NCBI GenBank assembly: GCA_025499625.1
Contig: JAFMVD010000059.1
Span: 1-34,415, forward strand
From: Carboxylicivirga fragile
GTDB lineage: Bacteria; Bacteroidota; Bacteroidia; Bacteroidales; Marinilabiliaceae
Length of the DNA stretch: 34,415 bases
Direction of reading: 5' to 3'
The translations under genes and the position numbers were made by a program. Shown here one piece after another: positions 24,905 through 31,958 of this stretch; the stretch's first letter is position 1; the number at the start of each line of letters is the position of its first letter. Below the pieces are notes generated by a model. That model worked only from the letters and a program-made list of their open reading frames with translations, ran no database searches and was not told the origin of the DNA.

Positions 24905-25051
24905 CTATTGAGCTTTATCGACCTTCTTAGCCTTACACAGTCTACCTTCCTTTTTTGCTCCCCAACCGCATTTCTTGCATTCGTACAAATGCGTTTCTTT
25001 CACGCAGGGCACACAATCCTCGCTCTTCTCTTTACACTTTTTCTTAGGCAT
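24905..25051 (-). CDS. 48-residue Cys-rich basic protein, putative zinc-binding
   Basis: This short frame lies between the AmgK-RapZ and MurU-like genes: ATG at 25051, TAG at 24905-24907. The protein begins MPKKKCKEKSEDCVPCVKET and contains YECKKCGWGAKKEGRLCKAK. Six Cys include two CxxC pairs (13-16 and 25-28), plus Cys6 and Cys39, and about a third of residues are Lys or Arg. That is the look of a small zinc ribbon or knuckle; there is no signal peptide. It starts 11 nt after the stop codon of the kinase gene and ends 51 nt before the MurU-like start, so it fits the operon. Function is unknown. A longer frame on the opposite strand overlaps but has no family features. Confidence 0.7.
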   Translation of the reverse strand: MPKKKCKEKSEDCVPCVKETHLYECKKCGWGAKKEGRLCKAKKVDKAQ

Positions 25052-25062
25052 ACTCAACTCAC

Positions 25063-26541
25063 TTATTTCTTCTTCATGTCCTGTTCAACATGTTTTAGCT
25101 CTACCTTTACTTTATAGTTCTTCAATAAATAGGAGCGCAATTGCTCGGCCGAAAATACCGATCGATGCTGACCACCTGTACAACCAAAATTAACCATCAA
25201 ATGTTTAAAGCCACGCGACATATATTTCTTTACTGATTTATCCACAACGGAATAAACATCCTGAAGGAACTCTGCCATTTCAGGTTCTTGTCCGAAAAAG
25301 GCAATTACTTCTTCATCCATACCTGTTTTATCGGCATACTCAGGATATCGTCCCGGGTTATGAATGGCTCTGCAATCAAACACAAAACCACCACCATTAC
25401 CCGACACATCAATAGGTACACCACGCTTAAACGAAAAACTGGTGATACTTACCGTCAACATTTCATTATCCTGACCAATGGTTTTCAACTCATCTGATTC
25501 GGTAACATTGCGCAAGGCGGCAAACAAGGTTGGCATTTGCTCTTTAAAATCAATGGTATCGAGTAGGTAAACCAAATTTTGAATGGCAAAAGGAATACTC
25601 TTTAAGAAATGTTCCTTCTTTTCGTAAAAGCCTCTAAAACCATAAGCTCCCATTGCTTGCATGATTCGAATCAATACATAAGCCTGGTAATGCTTAACGA
25701 ACAATTGCTCATCCACAGTTTTGTAGTGCTTAAGCTGCTGCATGTAATATTGCAACAATTCCTCACGAACCTCAACGGGTATATCGGCCTTAGCATCGTA
25801 AAGTAAGGAAGCTAAATCGTATTGCAAAGCGCCTTTACGTCCTCCCTGATAATCAATAAACCATGGTTCATCATCAACCACCATCACATTACGTGATTGA
25901 AAATCGCGATATAAAAAATGCTCATGATCCGCTTCTAATAAGAAATCAATAAGCGTATGGTAGTCATCTTCCAACGATTGCTCATCGAAGGGAACACGTG
26001 CTAATTTCAGAAAGTAATATTTGAAATAATGTAAATCCCATAACATCGATTGCCGATCAAATGCCTGACGAGGATAACACTTGTTGTAATTTAATCCTTC
26101 ACCACCCTTAATCTGAAATTGAATTAAGTTATTGATAGTCTTTTTATAAAAGTCAGCCAATTCCTTCGGAAAATCTTTACCAGGACGCATGCCCTGCAAA
26201 AAAGCATAAAGCGTAACATCTCCCAGATCTTCTTGCAAATAGATATGACTTCCTAAATCACGATCGTAGACCTGTGGTACGGCTAATCCTTTACTTTTAA
26301 AATGATCTGAGAATTCTAAGAAAGCAAGGTTCTCTTTCAGATCGGCATTATAGACACCCATGGCCGATTTCTCTCTGCCTTTAATGCGATAATACTCACG
26401 ATAAGAACCCGAAGGCGGTAACATCACAAACGAGCGTGCTTCTTCCCCAGCCCACCTCTCAAACATCTGCAGCAATAATGACTTTGTATCTTTTTCCAAT
26501 TGAGTATATTTTAATTCGGAAAAAAAGTGAGTCGAATCCAT
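25063..26541 (-). CDS. AmgK-like sugar kinase fused to a RapZ C-terminal domain
   Basis: This is a 492-residue two-domain protein. Residues about 20-335 are an APH-fold kinase: LPPSGSYREYYRI (nucleotide loop), the hinge YLQEDLGDVTLYAFL, a catalytic loop FLYRDFQSRNVMV (209-221, with Tyr in place of the usual His of HxD) and the metal motif WFIDYQGGRKGALQYDLASL (DYQ at 230-232). Residues about 360-490 match the RapZ C-terminal domain: SFSFKRGVPID, FVFDCRAIHNPGRYPEY, and NFGCTGGQHRSVFSAEQL (GCTGGQHRS at 453-461). RapZ's own N-terminal P-loop ATPase is missing. With the MurU-like gene downstream, an anomeric MurNAc kinase role is likely, and the RapZ part may sense an amino-sugar phosphate. The start overlaps the upstream gene by 31 nt; no later ATG precedes the kinase core. 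Confidence 0.85.
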   Translation of the reverse strand: MDSTHFFSELKYTQLEKDTKSLLLQMFERWAGEEARSFVMLPPSGSYREYYRIKGREKSAMGVYNADLKENLAFLEFSDHFKSKGLAVPQVYDRDLGSHIYLQEDLGDVTLYAFLQGMRPGKDFPKELADFYKKTINNLIQFQIKGGEGLNYNKCYPRQAFDRQSMLWDLHYFKYYFLKLARVPFDEQSLEDDYHTLIDFLLEADHEHFLYRDFQSRNVMVVDDEPWFIDYQGGRKGALQYDLASLLYDAKADIPVEVREELLQYYMQQLKHYKTVDEQLFVKHYQAYVLIRIMQAMGAYGFRGFYEKKEHFLKSIPFAIQNLVYLLDTIDFKEQMPTLFAALRNVTESDELKTIGQDNEMLTVSITSFSFKRGVPIDVSGNGGGFVFDCRAIHNPGRYPEYADKTGMDEEVIAFFGQEPEMAEFLQDVYSVVDKSVKKYMSRGFKHLMVNFGCTGGQHRSVFSAEQLRSYLLKNYKVKVELKHVEQDMKKK

Positions 26542-27209
26542 GCAAATAAAATGACCAACATTAAAGATGGTAGCATGTTCATGATTCGAATCTGTTTTAT
26601 CTCCAATATATTTATGCCAAGGCCAACCAATAAAATTCCACCAACGGCCGTTAATTCAGTAATAATTTCCTTCGCGATAAAATCGCCTAAATAATACGCC
26701 AATAAGGTAATACCCCCTTGAAAAATAAACAAGGGAACAACCGACATGGTTACACCAAGGCCAAAAACAGAAGCTAATGCAATTGCCGAAAAGCCATCCA
26801 TCATGGCTTTGGTTAATAGAATTTCAGAGCCATTACCCATGCCCTCATCAATGGCTCCCAGTATTGTCATTGAGCCAATGCAGTACAACAAAAAAGCCGT
26901 GAGTATACCTTCGGTAAACTTTGGATTTTTAAGTTTAAGGCGCTTTTTTAAAGATGTTGACAAGCCATCGATGGCCTTATCCAGATCGAGTAATTCACCC
27001 ATAACCGTTCCCAATATTAGGCTAAACACGATAACTAATAGCATTTGACCTTCAAGTGCCATGCTTACTCCCAATACCAGGGTAAACAAGCCAAGTACCT
27101 GAAAAACACTCTTCGTAAGTTTATCCGGAATTCGATTACCCAGTATAATTCCGATGGTGCTACCAACAACTACAGTAGCCACATTCACTAAGGTTCCTCC
27201 TAGCAGCAT
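26511..27209 (-). CDS. DUF554 integral membrane protein
   Basis: This is a 232-residue membrane protein with about six or seven hydrophobic segments. It matches the DUF554 family: GTLVNVATVVVGSTIGIILG at the start, GSMTILGAIDEGMGNGSEIL in the middle (a Gly-rich, re-entrant-looking loop) and GGILLVGLGINILEIKQIRI near the end. It is presumed to be a transporter, but the substrate is unknown. It overlaps the AmgK-RapZ gene by 31 nt, so the two are probably translated together. Whether it takes part in amino-sugar recycling is open. It is the first gene of the operon. I see no convincing TAnnTTTG element upstream. Confidence 0.88.
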   Translation of the reverse strand: MLLGGTLVNVATVVVGSTIGIILGNRIPDKLTKSVFQVLGLFTLVLGVSMALEGQMLLVIVFSLILGTVMGELLDLDKAIDGLSTSLKKRLKLKNPKFTEGILTAFLLYCIGSMTILGAIDEGMGNGSEILLTKAMMDGFSAIALASVFGLGVTMSVVPLFIFQGGITLLAYYLGDFIAKEIITELTAVGGILLVGLGINILEIKQIRIMNMLPSLMLVILFAWIRLTFFPN

Positions 27210-27515
27210 AGTTCTTTTCTGTTTAAGCTTTAAAAGTAAGCTAATAGAAGCAATTAATAAAATTGGATATTAGTAAAGTTTGATACAATACTTATGCTGG
27301 CGTAGAATTGTAGATCAACACAGCAAATTATGATCCGTAACTCTTTATAAATTCGTAAAAGCATTCAATAAACCCTTCACTACTGAATAGTCAACAAGAC
27401 TCTATATTGGAACAATTACATTTTCTTTAGGTTAATATGCGTAAGTGGGGCGATTATAATCGGATAGCACAGCCTTGGTTCTATGAAGCGGATTTTTTAC
27501 AATAAGGTGACATAA
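27210..27515. other. Intergenic spacer with cassette-type motif and a palindrome
   Basis: No gene is visible in these 306 nt. They hold TTAATATGCGTAAGTGGGGC at 27432-27451, similar to ATATGCGAGATGTGG at about 31480, and the perfect palindrome CGATTATAATCG (27451-27462). Such motifs may mark boundaries of exchangeable gene units in this region. The promoter of the DUF554 operon should be in the low-coordinate part but was not recognised. Confidence 0.35.
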
Positions 27516-28325
27516 TTAATGCTTCAACTCATGAATAAGTCTTTCATGTTTTACTATACGCCTTTCCAACAGATCAAACTCGAAAAATTCCTCCGAAATC
27601 AAATTATCATTATCATCGTATCCACATTTATTCTCAAAAACTAGCTCTCCATTCTCATGAGATAAACTGTGAATTATGTTATTTCTATTATCAAATGTAT
27701 TTTCTTCAATAACTTCAAATTTATAGACGTAGTTTCTGTGAATCTTTTTTATTACGTTACCTTGACTATCATATTCAAAAGCCTCTCCTTTAAATAACTT
27801 ACCATTTTGAAATTGTTTCTCATGCTTAAGTTGACCATCTTTAAAATAAGTCTTCTCATACCGTGAAATTTCATTACTATCAGCGTCCAACTCAATTTCC
27901 TCTATTGTTTGCCCTTGGTCATTAAGGATATATACTTCGTATCCTGTTATTGCACCATTTTCATCTATAATCGTTGCCTTTTCAGCATTACCAATATCTG
28001 TGAAAGAAAATTCCTTAATTGACTTTCCTCCATCGGAAAATTCAAACTCATGTCTATCAAACTCTCCTGATGAGTTTTTATTATAAACATGCCTTTCCAA
28101 CAGTTCATCAAAAGGATCATACTCAACAAATTCTTTTACTTCTCCACAATCATGGTACCTGTAGGTTCTTCTGAATACAATATTAGATTCTGAATCATAC
28201 TCGGTCTCATCAAGCGTATTTCCATTTGAATCCATAGTGAAAGTCTTGAAATGGAACCTATTTAACTCAGCACTATTGGCATCTAACACAATCTTTGTCG
28301 TAATCCAAATATCCATTAACTTCAT
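27516..28325 (-). CDS. Protein of YD/RHS-like short repeats, function unknown
   Basis: This is a 269-residue acidic, hydrophilic protein without signal peptide or TM segment. It is built of imperfect units of about 20-25 residues that each pass through a Y/F-D-x-x-G/D-N motif: FTMDSNGNTLDETEYDSESN, YEVYILNDQGQTIEEIELDA, EAFEYDSQGNVIKKIHRN, NTFDNRNNIIHSLSHENGEL and CGYDDNDNLISEEFFEFD. This is like YD/RHS or MORN-like beta-strand repeats, but much shorter than true Rhs proteins, with no core-box or toxin end. It may be a cytoplasmic beta-solenoid, a binding protein or an immunity-type protein. It stands alone, with spacers of 221 and 306 nt. No function is assigned. Confidence 0.7.
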   Translation of the reverse strand: MKLMDIWITTKIVLDANSAELNRFHFKTFTMDSNGNTLDETEYDSESNIVFRRTYRYHDCGEVKEFVEYDPFDELLERHVYNKNSSGEFDRHEFEFSDGGKSIKEFSFTDIGNAEKATIIDENGAITGYEVYILNDQGQTIEEIELDADSNEISRYEKTYFKDGQLKHEKQFQNGKLFKGEAFEYDSQGNVIKKIHRNYVYKFEVIEENTFDNRNNIIHSLSHENGELVFENKCGYDDNDNLISEEFFEFDLLERRIVKHERLIHELKH

Positions 28326-28546
28326 TTTTTACAACTCAATCGGCATATACCACACAAAAGCACGCTTGAGTTATTCTTAAATAAAAATTGCACATACTAA
28401 CTTTCTAAATTCGCAGCGAGCCGTAGCATTGATTTTAGTTTTAGGCTTTCATTCTTTTAAACAATATCAATTTGACATTAGTTTCTGAAACCACATACCT
28501 TGCATAACGAGCTGGAATCAATATATTTCATTGCGATTTAAAGTTA
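28326..28546. other. Intergenic spacer between two accessory genes
   Basis: No gene was found. At 28500-28536 lies GCATAACGAGCTGGAATCAA, followed by TATATTTCATTGCG, a motif type that often borders exchangeable single genes in Bacteroidota (recollection, not checked). GCAGCGAGCCGTAGC is partly self-complementary at 28413-28427. Confidence 0.3.
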
Positions 28547-29431
28547 CTACTTACCTTCTTCCTTATTGAATTTAGAATTCAATAATTTTAAGCCCTTCAT
28601 ATTTTGTTCTAAAACAACTTGAACGTCTTTATTTTTTATGTGCCCTAAAATCCCCCAAGGGCCATTAAAGCCCTCTTTTTTAAGAAGCTTGATCATATCA
28701 TATTCATAGTCACCTTCACCAATTGTCAATATTTGGGGCCCTTCTTTTTTGACTCCATTCAAATTTACATATGATAAGTATGGCTTTATCTTTCTTGCTA
28801 TTTCCGGAAACTCATCCACATATTCTTGTGCGTGATGAAAATTATATACCATTGTGATCGAGTCCGTTCTCAGTTCTTCCAAAATCTGAATTTGATTATG
28901 AGGGTTCCCAAACCAACCATGGTGATTATACAAAGCCAGTTTACAACCTACTTCGTCTGCTTTCAATTTAATGAATCGAATCATTTCAATGGATAAATCA
29001 ACTGATTCCTTCTGATTAAGCTCGTCGAAGAAGTTATGGCTGAAGCTTAACCATATAGCAGGCTTTTGTTCTATTTTTTTAAGATTATTCAACAATACCT
29101 GGTTCGATGGACTCAATTTACCAACACTATCACGTTTAGCATTTAGCCATAGAAATATAGAGCTAATCTCTATGTCACTTTCGCGGGCCAGTTTGAATTC
29201 CTTTTTCATTTCATCCAAATCTCCTTTTCCCCTATTAAACCCATACTTTTTAAACCCCATTTCCTTAAGCATAGCAATTCGCTGCTCAGGCGTTCTATCT
29301 AATGAATCAAAATCTATTATGCACCAAGGAGATAAGCCCTCAAGTTCAATAAGTTCATGGTCGCTCTTTGCGCAAGAACTAATATTAATAAATAGAATAA
29401 CTACAATGGATAATCTTATTAGCTTTTTCAT
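28547..29431 (-). CDS. Lipoprotein with sugar-phosphate isomerase/epimerase-like TIM barrel
   Basis: This is a 294-residue protein with a lipoprotein signal (VVILFINISSC, Cys at 20). The rest matches xylose-isomerase-like TIM barrels of the AP-endonuclease-2 superfamily: MGFKKYGFNRGKGDLDEMKK (strand 1 to helix 1), LALYNHHGWFGNPHNQIQIL (the NHH metal/base block), MVYNFHHAQEYVDEFPEIAR, and the end block GEGDYEYDMIKLLKKEGFNG with the usual GEGxxD. Such enzymes isomerise or epimerise sugars or inositols, or cut glycosidic bonds of modified sugars. The lipid anchor puts it in the periplasm. No carbohydrate-utilisation genes are adjacent, so the substrate is unknown. It is a solitary gene between palindrome-rich spacers. 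Confidence 0.8.
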   Translation of the reverse strand: MKKLIRLSIVVILFINISSCAKSDHELIELEGLSPWCIIDFDSLDRTPEQRIAMLKEMGFKKYGFNRGKGDLDEMKKEFKLARESDIEISSIFLWLNAKRDSVGKLSPSNQVLLNNLKKIEQKPAIWLSFSHNFFDELNQKESVDLSIEMIRFIKLKADEVGCKLALYNHHGWFGNPHNQIQILEELRTDSITMVYNFHHAQEYVDEFPEIARKIKPYLSYVNLNGVKKEGPQILTIGEGDYEYDMIKLLKKEGFNGPWGILGHIKNKDVQVVLEQNMKGLKLLNSKFNKEEGK

Positions 29432-29490
29432 TTATCTAGAGTTAAATATCGAAGAATCTGCCACTCTCGTTCAGGAAAAGAAACTTTGAC

Positions 29491-29610
29491 TAATACCGAT
29501 AGCACAATGAAGCTGGCCTTATCTGCATTTCATTTGCTAAGGCCATTCATTGTAGCATCGGCATTATACCAAATATAATAAGGCCACATTCATAGTTCAA
29601 ATGGTATAAT
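29491..29610. repeat. Two adjoining palindromes (TAATRCCGAT family copy C, and an ATTATACCA element)
   Basis: TAATACCGAT (29491-29500) pairs with ATCGGCATTA (29557-29566), with ACAATGAA..GGCCTTA against TAAGGCC..TTCATTGT inside. Overlapping its end, ATTATACCA (29563-29571) pairs with TGGTATAAT (29602-29610). The interval again contains AATAAGGCCACATTCATAG, similar to the right arm of copy C. The spacer 29432-29770 (339 nt) holds no gene. Confidence 0.65.
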
Positions 29611-29617
29611 TTAATTC

Positions 29618-29722
29618 GCCGAATCCCAAAACCTCAACAAATAAGAGCTTTTGTTTTTCTTATAAATTTACTCTTTTGACTATCTGAATCAAAAGATTCG
29701 GCAAACATATTGAAAGAGTAAA
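29618..29722. repeat. Three-arm GCCRAATC palindrome with cruciform, downstream of the ankyrin gene
   Basis: GCCGAATC (29618-29625) pairs with GATTCGGC (29695-29702), while GAATC-AAAA-GATTC (29686-29699) forms an alternative local hairpin. A further perfect 10-bp repeat, TTTACTCTTT (29667-29676) and AAAGAGTAAA (29713-29722), encloses it. The same arm order with different bases recurs at 30799-30856. Confidence 0.6.
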
Positions 29723-29770
29723 TCTCCCATGAATATACTGACAGTCCATGCCCTTTATTTATTATTAGCA

Positions 29771-30715
29771 CTAGTTATTGCTTATAAACCGTCCACTTTC
29801 TTTTAAAGTATGAATTATTTGGAGGTAAGTTGTTGTGTCTTTATAATTCTGCTCTCTTTTTACTTTTAAAAATTGCTCTGCCACGAGTATAGGGGATTTT
29901 TTCTCTTTTGAACCTTCTTTAAGAATGTCGTATTCTGATAAAGCCAAATTAGGGTTCGCACCTGCATCTATTAAGTATCTAATCATTAAAGTGTCGCCTC
30001 TACCAACAGCTTCAAATAATTTAGGAAATATTGGAAGTCCTTCATTACATACTCCGTAGTAGTTTGGATTTGCGCCGTGCTCTAAACATAGCTTCACTAA
30101 TTCAGCTGAACGTGTTGAAATTAAATAATCTTTATCTACAGGTACACCATTTTCCATTAGCATTTTTACAATCGCTTCATCACTGTATGAAAATGCGACG
30201 GCCATTGCATCAGTTAAAGATTCTGAATTTGCATCAATAAACATTTTTAAAACATCTTCTTTACAACTTAATACAGCTTGCTCTACTGGACCATACATAC
30301 CAACTTCACCATAAACTTTTAAATCCGGGTCAGCACCATAATTAAGCAATAGTTCTACCATTTGTACTGAACAGTTCTTAACAGCTATAATTAATGCTGT
30401 TTTAAATTGATAACTATTGTCAAAATAGTTTGGATTTGCCTTGCTTTCTAATAGTTCTTCGGATTTTTTATAATCGCATGAATTGATTGCATAAATCAAT
30501 AATAAACTCAAAGAATCAATATTAATTTCAACCGAGCTTTCCGCAATATTAGTGAAAGTTAAAGAATCAAATTTTACCTCATCTGAATAGAATGAACCTA
30601 GGCTGTCCTTTGTTTCTTCAACATGTTCAAAATGACTTGAGTTTTCAACACCTTGCCTATTGTTACAGGACAGTGAAACTAAGATTAATATGATTAGGCT
30701 ATAAGTTTTATGCAT
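29771..30715 (-). CDS. Ankyrin-repeat lipoprotein
   Basis: This is a protein of about 314 residues. The frame opens at a TTG (30766), but the ATG at 30715 gives a standard lipoprotein signal (MHKTYSLIILILVSLSC, Cys at 17). After a Ser/Glu-rich linker come about five ankyrin-type repeats: TALIIAVKNCSVQMVELLLN..GADPDL, VEQAVLSCKEDVLKMFIDAN, VAFSYSDEAIVKMLMENGVP, SAELVKLCLEHGANPNYY and LFEAVGRGDTLMIRYLIDAG..NPNL. Ankyrin stacks bind proteins; the partner is unknown. The lipid anchor implies a periplasmic or surface location. It stands alone between two spacers that carry related three-arm palindromes, which suggests acquisition as a single unit. Confidence 0.82.
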   Translation of the reverse strand: MHKTYSLIILILVSLSCNNRQGVENSSHFEHVEETKDSLGSFYSDEVKFDSLTFTNIAESSVEINIDSLSLLLIYAINSCDYKKSEELLESKANPNYFDNSYQFKTALIIAVKNCSVQMVELLLNYGADPDLKVYGEVGMYGPVEQAVLSCKEDVLKMFIDANSESLTDAMAVAFSYSDEAIVKMLMENGVPVDKDYLISTRSAELVKLCLEHGANPNYYGVCNEGLPIFPKLFEAVGRGDTLMIRYLIDAGANPNLALSEYDILKEGSKEKKSPILVAEQFLKVKREQNYKDTTTYLQIIHTLKESGRFISNN

Positions 30716-30734
30716 TATGTTTGTTTTAATAAGT

Positions 30735-30764
30735 GCTAACGTTTGGCTAGATGAAGCGATTGGC
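30735..30764. other. Cassette-boundary-like motif before the ankyrin gene
   Basis: GCTAACGTTTGGCTAGATGA followed by AGCGATTGGC lies 20 nt upstream of the ankyrin ATG. The GCTAACG core recurs as CGTTAGC at about 31453, in the spacer before the next gene. It could be a recombination-type boundary; this is only a pattern match. Confidence 0.3.
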
Positions 30765-30798
30765 AATTAATGAAACTTTATCTCCAAAACTCAACTGA

Positions 30799-30856
30799 GC
30801 CAAATCTTTTATTTGTTTTTATCTTTTCAATCCTAAAGCCAAATCAAAGATTTGGC
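30799..30856. repeat. Three-arm GCCRAATC palindrome upstream of the ankyrin gene
   Basis: GCCAAATC occurs at 30799-30806 and again at 30838-30845. The second copy forms GCCAAATC-AAA-GATTTGGC (30838-30856), a perfect 8-bp stem with a 3-nt loop. It has the same arm order as the element at 29618-29702, with A/T in place of G/C at the matching stem position. Confidence 0.6.
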
Positions 30857-30907
30857 GGTGTTCGATTACCCAACCTAACTTCCAAGTAATCACGGACACC
30901 AAATGCT

Positions 30908-31399
30908 TTATACTAGCGTATTGGCATTCGTTTTTATTATTTCAACTTCATCAAAGTTAAACAGAAAGTCATAGCCAATTCGAGCTGATAAGGTATTGGA
31001 CTCTATTAATCTAGTTCGTGCAAATTGACAATCCATCTTGTCAAAAGAATCCCAGTCATAAAGGTCAATAAAACAAAACTTACTGTTGTCTTTTGTTATT
31101 TCCATTTTTTCCCATCTCCATTCAATACCATGTTCAATTGCTGCTAGAACCTCTATAGTATATGACTTGGGTACCACAACAATTTGATCGAAGAATCCAT
31201 TCGGATTCCGTGCAATAGGATAGTCAAAAGATTTTGCCAAAACTAATGATTCAAAAAGGCCATCTTGAACTCGACTGAATGCTTTATCTATTTCAAAATT
31301 AAACAAGTCTTGCTTCTTTTCTGTATTAGTAAAGTTTTGATTCCACAAATCCATCAGTATTGCTCTGTAATCTGATATGTCTTCGGTTATGCTTTTCAT
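30908..31399 (-). CDS. Hypothetical protein, 163 residues
   Basis: I do not recognise this family. The protein is hydrophilic, with no signal peptide or TM segment, and mixes alpha and beta character: a helical start (DISDYRAILMDLWNQNF), a middle with FESLVLAKSFDYPIARNPNG and QIVVVPKSYTIEVLAAIEHG, then an acidic aromatic stretch (FCFIDLYDWDSFDKMDCQFA) and an end near FLFNFDEVEIIKTNA. No catalytic motif stands out. It is a single gene in the accessory region, with spacers on both sides. It has the size and composition of small cytoplasmic accessory or immunity-type proteins, but nothing proves that. Confidence 0.6.
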   Translation of the reverse strand: MKSITEDISDYRAILMDLWNQNFTNTEKKQDLFNFEIDKAFSRVQDGLFESLVLAKSFDYPIARNPNGFFDQIVVVPKSYTIEVLAAIEHGIEWRWEKMEITKDNSKFCFIDLYDWDSFDKMDCQFARTRLIESNTLSARIGYDFLFNFDEVEIIKTNANTLV

Positions 31400-31743
31400 A
31401 ATTCTGCCTAGCGTAAAATTTTAATTTTAATAATCCCTTCTAGAATTGCACGTTAGCTTTAAAATTTAATCTTGTTTATATGCGAGATGTGGAAAATGAA
31501 TGCCAGCTTTTCTGTAACTGCATGTCTATTGCCTATATATTTACTATGTCTTCAAATATTTTATTGCTGATACTCAAGGATAAAACCATTTGCAATTAAC
31601 TCTAACTATTTAAAACCGTTTTATCAACATTAGTTAACACTACTTAAAACTATATACATTAAATCAATATACAATGGAAAACCACTTATATTTTCTACTC
31701 ATAGCTATATGCTTGCCATGTAAAGATAAAATAAAGTTTACAA

Positions 31744-31793
31744 AGCACGGATTACAAATCCGCGCTAACAATGAGGTGATGAAATTACACCTC
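31744..31793. repeat. Pair of REP-like hairpins
   Basis: AGCACGGATT-ACA-AATCCGCGCT (31744-31766) forms a 10-bp stem with one mismatch and a 3-nt loop. GAGGTG (31773-31778) pairs with CACCTC (31788-31793). Two different hairpins a few bases apart is the same layout as in the RAYT repeats nearby. Confidence 0.65.
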
Positions 31794-31907
31794 TCCCATG
31801 ATAAAATTAAAACCATAAGCAGCACCCTAAATTTTCGCGACAAATCTATGCTATAAAAGAATGATAAAACTCAGCTATTTAAAGCAACATTTTCCCATTA
31901 AATCTTC

Positions 31908-31915
31908 TATTTTTG
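31908..31915 (+). promoter_or_regulatory. Likely -7 promoter element of the aminotransferase gene
   Basis: TATTTTTG is an exact TAnnTTTG match 43 nt before the ATG. No clear TTTG is found at 19 nt upstream, so only half the promoter is supported. Confidence 0.45.
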
Positions 31916-31958
31916 CTTCAAACCAAAAAAGAAGTTAAACTAATTAAATCCGATTATT

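Larger units (their letters stand above)
31400..31958. other. Gene-free spacer upstream of ornithine aminotransferase
   Basis: These 559 nt hold no convincing gene. They contain GCACGTTAGC at about 31450 followed by TTATATGCGAGATGTGG (boundary-like motif), two REP-like hairpins (31744-31793) and a -7 element for the aminotransferase (31908-31915). A 60-codon frame at 31674-31856 runs straight through the hairpins and is judged spurious. Confidence 0.5.

Noticed and set aside
24809-25193. Plus-strand frames of 102 and 72 codons opposite the small Cys-rich gene
   Set aside because: They are shadows of the minus-strand genes; the Cys-rich frame has ordered CxxC pairs and correct operon spacing, while these have none.
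27516-28325. YD-like protein considered as an Rhs toxin or its fragment
   Set aside because: It has no signal, no core box and no variable toxin end, and the repeats run through its whole length.
31674-31856. 60-codon plus-strand frame upstream of rocD
   Set aside because: It runs through two strong hairpins, has no family features, no promoter spacing and no conserved-looking composition; treated as chance.
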